From Clostridia bacterium (GTDB taxonomy: Bacteria; Bacillota; Clostridia; Christensenellales; Aristaeellaceae), in NCBI GenBank assembly GCA_017465155.1, contig JAFTWV010000049.1, positions 1 to 48,301 on the forward strand: a stretch of DNA of 48,301 bases, read 5' to 3'. Within the stretch, counting starts at the first letter, position 1. Each line of letters opens with the position of its first letter. Under the pieces are notes generated by a model. The model was not told where the DNA came from. It ran no database searches and saw nothing but the letters and a program-made list of their open reading frames with translations. Shown in pieces: positions 7,830-16,166 of this stretch. The position numbers and the translations under genes are program-made.

Positions 7830-8894
7830 TTATTCTTCATCGTCAGCCGCATTGTCCTCCCGCAGCTTCCGCGGGTCGGCAAACTGATCGTAGAGACCGA
7901 TCAGCATCAGCACAAATGGTGCGATCAGCAGTCCCAGCACCAGCGTCAGCGTGCATCGCATCCTTGACGCTTGCTGTCTCTGCAGCATGAACATTAGACA
8001 CGCCGCACCCTGCACCGCAAAGGCCCAGTAGCCCAGCGTGCGGCACATGATCGCCGTCTGTGCAATCGGGATGCTTCTCGTCAGCAGCTGCACCACACCC
8101 AGCAGCATGATGACCAGCATCATCCTGCCAGTCTGCACGGGCATGTACCACTGGCTCAGCCTTGGAAGACGGCCTCTGCCGGTCTGCCAGCGCAGCGTTT
8201 CATCGCCAGCGAAAGCTGTCAGCAGCACCGTCAGCATTGCCCACTGCACCATGATTTCCGGCAGCAGCGAGGGAAGCAGCTGCTCCACCGTCGTGCAGAA
8301 GCTGTTGATGAGCTGCAGCTGAATCTCCGGCGATATACCCAGCACGCCCGCCAGCTTCACACCAAGGGTCAGCATCTGCGCCGTTTCCGTTTCAAGCCGT
8401 GCAAATCCCGCCTGATAGAGCATCAGCAGCACCCGTGGCTTTTCAAGCACCGGCAGTCCCTCGATCCTCGCGCACAGTGAAGACGCCAGACCGTCGATAA
8501 TCTGCCCATGATACCTGCCGCCTGCCAGCGCCAGCGTTGTCAGCAGCACTGCCGCGCACGCCCCGCCCCAGTACAGGAGCATACCCCTTCCCCGGAGCCT
8601 GGAAGCCAGCAGGACATATACCGCATTCACCACCAGCCACAGCCCAACAGGAACAGCCAGCCACATCGGCAGCGCCAGGGACTCCGCCGTGAAGGGCAGC
8701 GCCATCAGCGCAAGTCCCGCCGCGCAGACCACCCCGGCGATTTGCAGCTCCATGGAGGCCGCGATAGCCATCAGCAGCGGCAGCGCCGCCACCGCCAGCA
8801 CCGTATACCAGCTTCCCAGCATATGCGGCAGCACCACACTCAGCACGAGCGCGCCCAACACTGCAGACACGCGCCGCTGCTGCTTCACCGGCAT
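7830..8894 (-). CDS. DUF2232 (YybS-like) multispanning membrane protein
   Basis: 354 residues, mostly hydrophobic, with about eight predicted membrane helices (for example LGALVLSVVLPHMLG and VLGLLIAPFVLMLIGL) and an acidic C-terminus (EDNAADDEE). Size, topology and position directly upstream of rplI fit the DUF2232/YybS family, whose function is not firmly known. In many relatives a GdpP-type c-di-AMP phosphodiesterase gene lies between this gene and rplI; it is absent here. The start at 8894 is chosen over an ATG 24 bp upstream because GGAGGG is 7 bp ahead of it. The gene opens the DUF2232 - rplI - dnaB - yhaM transcript from the promoter at 8932-8960. Confidence 0.8.
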   Translation of the reverse strand: MPVKQQRRVSAVLGALVLSVVLPHMLGSWYTVLAVAALPLLMAIAASMELQIAGVVCAAGLALMALPFTAESLALPMWLAVPVGLWLVVNAVYVLLASRLRGRGMLLYWGGACAAVLLTTLALAGGRYHGQIIDGLASSLCARIEGLPVLEKPRVLLMLYQAGFARLETETAQMLTLGVKLAGVLGISPEIQLQLINSFCTTVEQLLPSLLPEIMVQWAMLTVLLTAFAGDETLRWQTGRGRLPRLSQWYMPVQTGRMMLVIMLLGVVQLLTRSIPIAQTAIMCRTLGYWAFAVQGAACLMFMLQRQQASRMRCTLTLVLGLLIAPFVLMLIGLYDQFADPRKLREDNAADDEE

Positions 8895-8931
8895 GCCTTC
8901 ACCCTCCAATGCATACATTGTCTCAACTTAT

Positions 8932-8960
8932 ATAATACAGCTAAATCGTAGAAAAAGCAA
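8932..8960 (-). promoter_or_regulatory. putative promoter of the DUF2232-rplI-dnaB operon
   Basis: On the minus strand TTGCTT (8960-8955) and TATTAT (8937-8932) are 17 bp apart, about 38 bp ahead of the start codon. The -35 is weak, so the call is moderate. Confidence 0.45.
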
Positions 8961-8963
8961 GTC

Positions 8964-8991
8964 AAAAACAGAGCTGACCTGCCCGGTCAGC
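8964..8991 (-). terminator. terminator after the DUF4867 gene
   Basis: On the minus strand GCTGACC (8991-8985) and GGTCAGC (8979-8973) form a perfect 7-bp stem with a 5-base loop, followed by TCTGTTTTTG. It lies 23 bp beyond the stop at 9014. Confidence 0.7.
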
Positions 8992-9013
8992 CCTGCATGT
9001 ATGATATATTGGC

Positions 9014-9646
9014 TCAGATATCCTTGGCAATGTCGATGTTCTCGCCCGTGAGAGCCACAACCGCGCCCTGTGCAGCCTCACTGGATTCCGGATGGGCCAG
9101 CAGCCACTTGTTGCGCGCCCAGAGCATCTTGTCCATGGTGTTTGCGCCGCCCTCGGGACGGTAATCGGTGTTGGTCTTGTCCGGCAGGGCAATCAGGACG
9201 CGGAAGCCCTGTCCCAGCTTGGCAGAGCAGGGAGCATAGTGCAGAGTGGTCGCATAGCACTCCACCATGACGCCTGCGGGAGCCTTGAAAGCCACGACCT
9301 TCGAGGTATCCAGTACGCCGTCCACAATATCGCCCTGCTTGGCAACCAGCAGGATGAAGTCCTCCGTGCCAAGGTTGAACTCGGAATCGCGGTGGAATTC
9401 CAGGCAGTTCAGCTTGGTGTTTACGCCGTTGCAGAAGCCGAACTGGAAGGGCATGCCGCCGTAGAGTGCCTCGCCGATGGTCTCGGCGTTTTCTGCCTGA
9501 TGCAGCGCCTCAATGCGGGGCTCGTAAACCACCGCGTCAGTGCAGGGAGTTTCAGCCAGCGCCTTCAGGATGCCCTCCACAGGATAACCCTCCACCACGC
9601 GGCCATAGGGACGGAACGCCTCATCGTATACAGACAGGATGTTCAT
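9014..9646 (-). CDS. DUF4867 family protein
   Basis: 210 residues, soluble, no signal peptide. The conserved beginning (ILSVYDEAFRPYGRVV) and core (EALYGGMPFQFGFCNG, LNCLEFHRDSEFNLGTED) match DUF4867, a family with a cupin-like pattern of beta strands; the His/Glu in LEFHRDSE and Tyr/His in TTLHYAPC are possible metal or sugar ligands. Members are often found beside carbohydrate-metabolism genes, but the reaction is unknown. GGAGGAAT precedes the ATG. The gene is followed by its own terminator and is about 95 bp from the next upstream gene, so it may be transcribed alone or at the end of a three-gene unit. Confidence 0.8.
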   Translation of the reverse strand: MNILSVYDEAFRPYGRVVEGYPVEGILKALAETPCTDAVVYEPRIEALHQAENAETIGEALYGGMPFQFGFCNGVNTKLNCLEFHRDSEFNLGTEDFILLVAKQGDIVDGVLDTSKVVAFKAPAGVMVECYATTLHYAPCSAKLGQGFRVLIALPDKTNTDYRPEGGANTMDKMLWARNKWLLAHPESSEAAQGAVVALTGENIDIAKDI

Positions 9647-9741
9647 CGGTGTATTCCTCCAATTTTGTCAGATTCGGTAAACCTCTTCATGAAGGATTCG
9701 CCACAGACAGGCGAAGTCCTGCCTTGCACGGCGAAATTCCC

Positions 9742-10236
9742 TCAGCTGATGATTCCCTCATCCGGCTCGGAATGATCGTACCATGCCCGCAGCATTTGAT
9801 CCTTATAATCAGGCTGCACAACATATTCATACCAGCGGTAGCTGCCGCCGCCGTCCCTGGGCGCCGTATGGATGCTGAAATAATACTTGCCGGTGTCCCC
9901 AAGGCACTCGACATCCAGAGAGATGGCCTGAGCCAGCGCCTGCAGCGCAGGAGGCTGATCCACCGGATCAAGGCCATATGCCTCGAAGATAAACCGGAAT
10001 GTGCGGTTCATCGGCTTATACAGCACGATCCGCACCTCCTCCGGCCGGATAAGCACCCGTTCAATACAGCATTGGTTGCACTTTTCCAGCACAGGATACA
10101 GTCGGGAATACATCGCCGACGTACGCACGCGGGCCATCAGCACCTCTTCCCTGCGGTGCCTCCGCTTCAGCCGGCGCAGCACCATCCCCAGCACTGCCAG
10201 CGCTGCCGCCGCTCCGGCAATGATCCAACCGGTCAT
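9742..10236 (-). CDS. membrane-anchored protein of unknown function
   Basis: 164 residues. One N-terminal membrane helix (about 3-20, IIAGAAAALAVLGMVL) is followed by a strongly basic stretch (RRLKRRHRREE), which places the rest of the protein in the cytoplasm. The soluble part contains a Cys pair (EKCNQCCIERV) and a region YYFSIHTAPRDGGGSYRWYEYVV that suggests a mixed alpha/beta fold. I do not recognise the family. It lies 86 bp downstream of the small SH3-like protein gene, probably in the same transcript started at 10652-10680. Confidence 0.6.
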   Translation of the reverse strand: MTGWIIAGAAAALAVLGMVLRRLKRRHRREEVLMARVRTSAMYSRLYPVLEKCNQCCIERVLIRPEEVRIVLYKPMNRTFRFIFEAYGLDPVDQPPALQALAQAISLDVECLGDTGKYYFSIHTAPRDGGGSYRWYEYVVQPDYKDQMLRAWYDHSEPDEGIIS

Positions 10237-10322
10237 GCGACCGCCCCTTTCATCTCATCATTCACTATCAAGATGATAGCAGGGCCCGGCCACATTGTCA
10301 AGTTTTTGCCGCTATTGTCCGT

Positions 10323-10616
10323 TTATGGCTGATTCTTCACCAGCGATCCGGCGCGTACCATTCCCATGCGGGTTTCGCCGCTGACCATATATTCGATGGC
10401 CTGCCACGAATCTCCGACGGTTTCCTCCGCCCGGCAGGGCGTGCCCGCCGGCAGCGTAATGGCAATGTCATCCGCCGTGCCGGGAGTATATACCTGCGTC
10501 GCTCGGGCAGTGGCATAGAGACATTCCGCATCCCAGCGCCACTGAATATAGGCACACAGGCCCATGTACGCCAGCAGACAAAGACTGATCAGCAGGGCTG
10601 CATTCCGGCTCTTCAT
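10323..10616 (-). CDS. small exported or anchored protein with SH3-like domain
   Basis: 97 residues. An N-terminal hydrophobic helix (about 6-24, ALLISLCLLAYMGLCAYI) acts as signal anchor. The remaining 70 residues read as short beta strands (ATQVYTPGTADDIAITLPAGTPC ... SWQAIEYMVSGETRMGMVRA), a pattern typical of SH3b-like extracellular domains that bind cell-wall peptides. The assignment is by pattern only. Its ribosome binding site (GGAGG) and a near-consensus promoter upstream support that it is a real gene. Confidence 0.6.
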   Translation of the reverse strand: MKSRNAALLISLCLLAYMGLCAYIQWRWDAECLYATARATQVYTPGTADDIAITLPAGTPCRAEETVGDSWQAIEYMVSGETRMGMVRAGSLVKNQP

Positions 10617-10651
10617 GTAGGAGGACCTCCTGTGTGTTTCTCGTTAAAGTC

Positions 10652-10680
10652 ATCATACCGTAATATTTCCATTTTGTCAA
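10652..10680 (-). promoter_or_regulatory. strong sigma-A promoter, leftward
   Basis: On the minus strand a perfect TTGACA (10680-10675) and TATGAT (10657-10652) are separated by 17 bp, 36 bp ahead of the start at 10616. No equally clear promoter was found for the divergent PHP gene in 10617-10802. Confidence 0.8.
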
Positions 10681-10802
10681 TCACATTTTGTAACATTTTC
10701 GTCATGTTTTATTTCATTTCAAACCGGTTTTGCAGGAAAACGAACCAAATATGACGAATGCTTCATCCTGTGAATGTCATTGATTCAGCAGGAGGTACAC
10801 CC

Positions 10803-11585
10803 ATGTCCTACCGCTACGAAACCCATCTGCATACCTGTCAGGGCAGCGCCTGCGGCGTATCCACCGGCGCTGAACATGCCCGTTATTACAAGTCTGCCGG
10901 TTACCAGGGCATTTTCGTGACCGACCATTTTTTCGGCGGAAACACAGCCGTCCCGCGGGAGCTTCCATGGCGCGAACGCATTCATTGGTTTTGCTCCGGC
11001 TTTGAGGACGCATGGAACGAAGGGCAAAAGGTCGGTCTGGATGTTTTCTTCGGCTGGGAGGAGTCCTTCGACGGCGACGATTACCTCGTCTACGGGCTGG
11101 ACAAGCAATTCATGCTCGACCACCCGGAGATGGAGCACTGGTCCCGCAAGGATCAGTACGAAGCCGTCCACGCGGCAGGCGGCTGCGTCATTCAGGCGCA
11201 TCCGTTCCGCATGCGCGGCTACATTCAGGCCATCCACCTTGGCGACCGCTTTGCTGACGGCGTAGAAATCGCCAATGCGGGCAACACCCCCGCGCAGGAC
11301 GTCTATGCTGCCCACTACGCCAGACAGCATCAGCTCTACACCATCACCGGCAGCGACAATCACCGTTCCCATGAGGATTCCGCGCTCTACGGCGTGGCGC
11401 TTGACCAGCCGCTGGACAGCATACAGGACTGGGTACAGCATATCCTGACCCGCCAGCCTCATGTGCTCCTTTGCCCTGCCGACCGCTGGGACAGCCCCAC
11501 AGAAGCGGAGCCGCTGATCCGTACCTACCGCATGGATGCAGCCAACCAACGCGTCGAGCTGCACGGCGACTGGCGGACATGGTGA
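10803..11585 (+). CDS. PHP-domain phosphoesterase
   Basis: 260 residues. The start at 10803 is set by AGGAGG 7 bp upstream; an earlier in-frame ATG lacks one. Metal-binding motifs of the PHP fold are in order: HLHT (His8, His10), VTDHFF, a Glu in WEESFDGDDY, IQAHPFR and GSDNHRS near the C-terminal third. PHP enzymes hydrolyse phosphoesters such as histidinol phosphate or nucleotides. The length and lack of other domains fit a free-standing PHP hydrolase of unknown substrate. asnA follows after 78 bp with a possible separate -10 (TATGAT, 11626-11631). Confidence 0.85.
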   Translation: MSYRYETHLHTCQGSACGVSTGAEHARYYKSAGYQGIFVTDHFFGGNTAVPRELPWRERIHWFCSGFEDAWNEGQKVGLDVFFGWEESFDGDDYLVYGLDKQFMLDHPEMEHWSRKDQYEAVHAAGGCVIQAHPFRMRGYIQAIHLGDRFADGVEIANAGNTPAQDVYAAHYARQHQLYTITGSDNHRSHEDSALYGVALDQPLDSIQDWVQHILTRQPHVLLCPADRWDSPTEAEPLIRTYRMDAANQRVELHGDWRTW

Positions 11586-11663
11586 AAATACAAACAGAAA
11601 ACTTCCCTTCCGCCGCATGATGTGCTATGATAAATCGTAATCTTCCGCAAGGAGGCGTTTTCC

Positions 11664-12671
11664 ATGAGCAAGACCTTTATTCCTGCGGGCTATGAGCCCA
11701 AGCTGTCTTTGTATGAAACGCAGGCTGCCATCAGCCTGATCAAACGTACCTTTCAGGATCGTCTCGCACAGGCGCTGAATCTCAAGCGCGTGTCTGCGCC
11801 GCTGTTCGTCGAGCCCTCCAGCGGTCTGAATGATGACCTGAACGGCGTTGAGCGCCCCGTCTCCTTCGATATCCCGGCAGCGGGCGTGGATGCGGCAGTC
11901 GTTCACTCCCTGGCCAAGTGGAAGCGCATGGCCCTTTATCGTTATGACATCTGGCCCGGCAAGGGTATCTATACCGACATGAACGCCATCCGCCGCGATG
12001 AGGAGCTGGACAATCTCCACTCCATCTACGTCGATCAGTGGGACTGGGAAAAGGTCATCACCCGCGACATGCGCACCATGCAGACCCTCAAGGATACTGT
12101 CCGCGACATCGTCCGCTGCATCTGGGAGGCAAGTCTGGTGGTCAACGGCCGCTATCCCAAGCTGCAGACCCAGCTGCCCGAGGATGTGACCTTCATCACC
12201 TCCGAGGAACTGCTGGCCCTCTATCCCGACAAGACCGCCAAAGAGCGCGAGAACCTCTTCGTCAAGGAGCACCCCGTCACGTTCCTGATGCAGATCGGCC
12301 ATAAGCTGTCCAACGGCAAGCCCCACGACGGCCGCGCCCCTGACTACGACGACTGGACACTCAACGGCGATCTGCTCTACTGGTGCCCGATGCTCAACTG
12401 CGCCATTGAGCTTTCCAGCATGGGCATCCGTGTGGACGCCGAGACCCTTGACCGCCAGCTGACGCTTGCAAACTGCGACCACCGCCGTACGCTGACCTAT
12501 CACAAGATGCTTCTGGACGGCGAGCTGCCCCTGACCATCGGCGGCGGTATCGGCCAGAGCCGTCTTTGTATGCTGCTGCTGGGCAAGGCCCACATCGGCG
12601 AGGTACAGTCCTCCATCTGGGACCAGGATACCCAGCGCAAGTTCCGCGAAGCCCGGATTACGCTGCTGTAA
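11664..12671 (+). CDS. asnA: aspartate-ammonia ligase (asparagine synthetase A)
   Basis: 335 residues, the usual AsnA length. The enzyme makes asparagine from aspartate, ammonia and ATP through an aspartyl-AMP intermediate and is related to class II aminoacyl-tRNA synthetases. Characteristic segments are KLSLYETQAAISLIK, SAPLFVEPSSGLNDDLNG, the motif-2-like MNAIRRDEELDNLHSIYVDQWDWE and the motif-3-like LTIGGGIGQSRLCMLLL near the end. AAGGAGG precedes the ATG. The short 78-bp leader leaves no room for a T-box. It makes the organism able to use free ammonia, in keeping with glnA elsewhere in the window. Confidence 0.95.
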   Translation: MSKTFIPAGYEPKLSLYETQAAISLIKRTFQDRLAQALNLKRVSAPLFVEPSSGLNDDLNGVERPVSFDIPAAGVDAAVVHSLAKWKRMALYRYDIWPGKGIYTDMNAIRRDEELDNLHSIYVDQWDWEKVITRDMRTMQTLKDTVRDIVRCIWEASLVVNGRYPKLQTQLPEDVTFITSEELLALYPDKTAKERENLFVKEHPVTFLMQIGHKLSNGKPHDGRAPDYDDWTLNGDLLYWCPMLNCAIELSSMGIRVDAETLDRQLTLANCDHRRTLTYHKMLLDGELPLTIGGGIGQSRLCMLLLGKAHIGEVQSSIWDQDTQRKFREARITLL

Positions 12672-12706
12672 CGCTTGCAGACCTTCCTCGCAAGGAGACG
12701 ATCGCG

Positions 12707-13495
12707 ATGAAAACCATTCTGGTCACCGGCGCATCCGGCGGCATGGGCAGCGCGATCTGCCGCCAGCTGACGGAGCATGGTTTTCGCGTGTATGCGCTGG
12801 ATGTGAAGCCGCTTGACCTGCCGGATGTTTCCTCCTTCGTGTGCGATCTGCGCTCAGAGACAGGCACGTCAACTGCGCTGGCGTGGCTGCAGGAACATCA
12901 GACCCGTCTGGATGCAATTGTCCACGCCGCAGGCATATACGACCTTGATTCCCTGGTCGAGATGGACGACGAGCGGTTCCGCCGCATCTTTGAGGTGAAT
13001 GTGTTCGCGGCCTGCCATGTGAACCGACTGTTCACACCGATGATGGAACCGGGCAGCCGCATCATCTTTATCACCAGCGAGCTCGCGCCGCTCCATCCCC
13101 TGCCCTTTACGGGCGTATATGCTGTGACGAAGAAGGCCCTTGAGGGCGTCGCTTCCTCTCTGCGGACGGAGCTGGCGCTGCGGGATATCACAGTGAGTGT
13201 CATACGTCCCGGCGCTGTCCAAACACCTCTGCTGGGCGATTCCACCCGCGCACTCGACCGATTCTGTGGGAACACTGTGCACTACCGGGTGAATGCCGCC
13301 CGTTTCCGCCGCATCGTGGACGGCGTGGAATCCCGTTCCATCCCGCCCGAGAAGGTTGCTGACAACGTGTACCGTGCGTTGACCAGCCGCAGGCCCCGGC
13401 CCGTGTATAACCTTAACCGCAATCCCCTGCTGCTCCTGCTCAATGCCCTGCCAAAGGGACTGCAGCAGTGGGTGCTTGTTAAAATTCTCAAATAA
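12707..13495 (+). CDS. short-chain dehydrogenase/reductase
   Basis: 262 residues of the classical SDR type. The NAD(P)-binding motif TGASGGMG (7-14) is followed by LDVKP after strand 2, the NAG-like HAAGIY (74-79), the catalytic Ser124 (FITSE) and YAVTK (Tyr138, Lys142). IRPGAVQTPLL after the active site is typical. It should oxidise or reduce an alcohol/carbonyl; the substrate cannot be read. The basic C-terminal tail (RNPLLLLLNALPKGLQQWVLVKILK) is hydrophobic and may touch a membrane. The ATG at 12707 has AAGGAGA upstream and lies 35 bp after asnA, so the two are likely co-transcribed up to the terminator at 13503. Confidence 0.85.
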   Translation: MKTILVTGASGGMGSAICRQLTEHGFRVYALDVKPLDLPDVSSFVCDLRSETGTSTALAWLQEHQTRLDAIVHAAGIYDLDSLVEMDDERFRRIFEVNVFAACHVNRLFTPMMEPGSRIIFITSELAPLHPLPFTGVYAVTKKALEGVASSLRTELALRDITVSVIRPGAVQTPLLGDSTRALDRFCGNTVHYRVNAARFRRIVDGVESRSIPPEKVADNVYRALTSRRPRPVYNLNRNPLLLLLNALPKGLQQWVLVKILK

Positions 13496-13502
13496 CCGCA
13501 TC

Positions 13503-13534
13503 AAAAAAGGAGAGCATGGCCGCTCTCCTTTTTT
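13503..13534. terminator. bidirectional terminator between convergent genes
   Basis: AAAAAAGGAGAGC (13503-13515) and GCTCTCCTTTTTT (13522-13534) form a perfect 13-bp stem with a 6-base loop. It serves the rightward SDR gene and the leftward HD-domain gene. Confidence 0.9.
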
Positions 13535-13539
13535 ACGTG

Positions 13540-13965
13540 TCACAGATTCAACAGGTACATCAGCGCATCATTGTATTTGCGCTGCCTCAGCACATCCTGA
13601 AGCGTAACTACCGGCAGGCGTGACAGGCTGCTGTTATCGATCAGGTCGGCGATCTTGACCTCCCGGCCCAGTGGATTCGCCCCTGCCCGGCGAACGAAGG
13701 CTTCATATCCCTCGTCCCCGCGCCTTGTCACCGACAAAACGCCGTCAGCGATGCGGTCGCCGAAGATACGGCGCATCTCCGTTTCCGGCAGCACGTCCGT
13801 ATCCTCCAGTACGTCATGCAGATACGCGACACATTTCGCATCGTCGGAGACCACGCGGGCTGCTACACGCTCAATATGTCCGATGTAAGGCATGCCGGCC
13901 TTGTCAACCTGCCTGGCATGGGCACGCTGAGCAATTTCGTACGCGAGCTGAACCAATTCATTCAT
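13540..13965 (-). CDS. HD-domain hydrolase of the RelA/SpoT-MESH1 type
   Basis: 141 residues, a single HD domain. The pattern AHARQVDKAGMPYIGHIERVA, YLHDVLED (His50-Asp51) and KIADLIDN matches the hydrolase domain of SpoT/Rel and the stand-alone MESH1-like small alarmone hydrolases, which remove pyrophosphate from (p)ppGpp using Mn. There is no synthetase or regulatory domain. The exact substrate is inferred from the family; related HD_4 proteins may act on other nucleotides. It is separated from the GH31 gene by about 125 bp, and converges with the SDR gene on a shared terminator. Confidence 0.8.
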   Translation of the reverse strand: MNELVQLAYEIAQRAHARQVDKAGMPYIGHIERVAARVVSDDAKCVAYLHDVLEDTDVLPETEMRRIFGDRIADGVLSVTRRGDEGYEAFVRRAGANPLGREVKIADLIDNSSLSRLPVVTLQDVLRQRKYNDALMYLLNL

Positions 13966-14090
13966 CAGCCGGACCCCTCCCCGTGGTTTAGTCAGGCATC
14001 AATCATCCATCTGACCGCTTCCATTCTGCCTGCGCACAGCGAAAATCCCCAGCATGCAGGCACAGCACAGCTTCGGATGGGCCGCCTGCG

Positions 14091-16166
14091 TCACTCCTGC
14101 GTGTAGATGGGGTAATCCTTGCCGTCACGGATCATCACAGGGATGACGTCAATCGGCGCAGGCACGGTGACCATCTGACCGCCCTCGTACAGCTTGCCGG
14201 TGTACGCGTCCTTCCACGTGCAGCCTGCGGGCAGATAGATCCGGCGCTCCGCCGCACCAGCCTCCATGACAGGCGCAATCAGCAGATCAGGACCAAACAT
14301 GTAGCAGTCCTCAACCTTCCATGCCTGCCCATCCGCCGGGAAATCATAGAACAGCGGGCGCATGACGGGCGCACCGGTCTCATGGGCGTCCTGCATGAGC
14401 TGACGGGTGTAGGGACGCAGGCGCTCGCGGATGAACAGGTACTTCGTCAGGATGGGATAATTCTCCTCGCCGAAGCTCCACACCTCATTGTCCTGACCCG
14501 AGGTGAGCTGACGCACACCGTTGCGGAATTCCTGCTCACGCTCATGCCACGGGCTGCGCTCGCCATGCATGCGGAACACCGGGCAGAAGCAGCCCCACGC
14601 AAACCAGCGCAGAAGCAGCTCCTTGAAGGCCGGATCGCTGATGTCGCCGCCGAGGAAGCCGCCGATGTCGCTCGTCCACCACGGGATACCCGCCATAGAC
14701 ATCGACAGGCCTGCCTGCAGCTGCTCCTGCATCGCCCGGAAGGAGGAATGAATATCGCCCGACCATGTCAGCACGGCGTACTTCTGGCTGCCCGCCCATG
14801 CACAGCGCACAAGGGACATGACATCCTTCTCACCCTCGGCAATCAGGCCATCGTAGAAGCCCTTGGCATAGCCCACAGGGTAGGTATTGGTGCACTGCAG
14901 CGCCGGGCCGGCCCAGTAGCGGTAGTTGTCGAAATCATAGGGACCGTACTCTGGCTCCGCTTCATCCAGCCAGAAGCACCGGATACCCTTGGTATAGTAA
15001 TTCTCGCGGCACTTTTCCCAGACGAACTTCTGTGCACCGGGGTGGGTCGCATCGTAGAAGGTGGTATTGCCCATCCACGTCATGTGAATGCCATTGCCGC
15101 GGTCTGCACGAACAAGGTAGCCCTTGTCTGCCATTTCGCCAAAGTTGCGGCTGCGCTCGTCAATCGTCGGCCACACGGACACGACCGGCTCAATGCCCAT
15201 TTCCCGCAGCTCCTTCACCATCCCTTCAGGATCAGGCCAGTCCAGCGGTTCAAACCTGAAGTCGCCCTGCAGCGTCCAGTGAAAGAAGTCAATGACGATC
15301 ACATCCAGCGGCAGCCCGAGGCTCTTATGCTTGCGGGCAACAGCCATCAGTTCGTCCTGCGTGCGATAGCGGAGCTTGCACTGCCAATAGCCCAGACCAT
15401 ATTCGGGCATCATGGGCGTGCGACCCGCAGCCGCGGAATAATTACGCTCGATTTCCGCCGGGGTGTCGCCGCAGGTGATGAAGTAATCCAGCTTTTTGGT
15501 AGAGCAGGCCGTCCATTCGGTGCGGTTGGTGCCAAATGTCGCCGTGCCGATGGCCGGATTATTCCACAGGAAGCCGTAGCCCCTGCTGGATACATAGAAG
15601 GGCACGCTGGCCTGTGAGTTGCGGTGGCAAAGCTCCAGCACCGCGCCCTTCTTGTTCAGATGGCGATCCTGATACTGGCCCATACCGAAGATCATCTCGT
15701 CGTCGAAGGCCTCGAAACGAGCGGCAAGGCTATAATCCGTGCCGCCGGGAACAGGCTTCAGCTCCCGTGCGTCCACACGCAGAGGCACGCAGTAACGGTT
15801 GATGCGGTTGCGGTTGCGCCAGTATTCCTGCGTGAGCAGCTCGCCCTTCTGGTTGTAGAAGGACAGCCATCCCTCATGGGACACCCGGACGGTCAGCTTG
15901 CCGTTGACCAGCTGCGCCTGCACCGCCTTTTGATGATAATGCGAAAACTCCTCGGTCTTGTACCACGGATCGGTCACGTCAATCTCCTCGAAGGTGATTA
16001 CGGGCGTGACGGCGGGCATTTCCTCCGTGAGCGCCCAGTCATGACCATCCATCTCCGGCTCGCAGGTCATGCGGACACGGACGCTGTCAGGCCCCCAGGG
16101 ATCAATCCAGACCTGAGAAGCGCCACTGTAAATGATCAGCCGGTTGCCGTTTTGTTCAATACGCAT
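14091..16166 (-). CDS. glycoside hydrolase family 31, alpha-xylosidase-like
   Basis: 691 residues. An N-terminal beta-sandwich (about 1-235) precedes the catalytic barrel. The nucleophile is Asp401 in FWLDEAEPE, the form seen in alpha-xylosidases of the YicI type, and the likely acid/base is Asp471 in TWSGDIHSSF; IPWWTSDIGGF follows. C-terminal beta domains contain APVMRPLFYDFP and FGPDLLIAPVM. No signal peptide, so the enzyme works in the cytoplasm, removing alpha-linked xylose from imported oligosaccharides. The start at 16166 has GGAGGAAC upstream and overlaps the GH74 gene end by 11 bp, so both are translated from one message. alpha-Glucosidase is the alternative; the GH74 neighbour favours xyloside. 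Confidence 0.85.
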   Translation of the reverse strand: MRIEQNGNRLIIYSGASQVWIDPWGPDSVRVRMTCEPEMDGHDWALTEEMPAVTPVITFEEIDVTDPWYKTEEFSHYHQKAVQAQLVNGKLTVRVSHEGWLSFYNQKGELLTQEYWRNRNRINRYCVPLRVDARELKPVPGGTDYSLAARFEAFDDEMIFGMGQYQDRHLNKKGAVLELCHRNSQASVPFYVSSRGYGFLWNNPAIGTATFGTNRTEWTACSTKKLDYFITCGDTPAEIERNYSAAAGRTPMMPEYGLGYWQCKLRYRTQDELMAVARKHKSLGLPLDVIVIDFFHWTLQGDFRFEPLDWPDPEGMVKELREMGIEPVVSVWPTIDERSRNFGEMADKGYLVRADRGNGIHMTWMGNTTFYDATHPGAQKFVWEKCRENYYTKGIRCFWLDEAEPEYGPYDFDNYRYWAGPALQCTNTYPVGYAKGFYDGLIAEGEKDVMSLVRCAWAGSQKYAVLTWSGDIHSSFRAMQEQLQAGLSMSMAGIPWWTSDIGGFLGGDISDPAFKELLLRWFAWGCFCPVFRMHGERSPWHEREQEFRNGVRQLTSGQDNEVWSFGEENYPILTKYLFIRERLRPYTRQLMQDAHETGAPVMRPLFYDFPADGQAWKVEDCYMFGPDLLIAPVMEAGAAERRIYLPAGCTWKDAYTGKLYEGGQMVTVPAPIDVIPVMIRDGKDYPIYTQE

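Noticed and set aside
8895-8918. Upstream ATG (8918) for the DUF2232 gene
   Set aside because: The ATG at 8894 has a GGAGGG site at ideal distance. The extra eight residues have no support.
11586-11663. Possible T-box ahead of asnA
   Set aside because: The gap is 78 bp, too short for a T-box, and no T-box core sequence is present.
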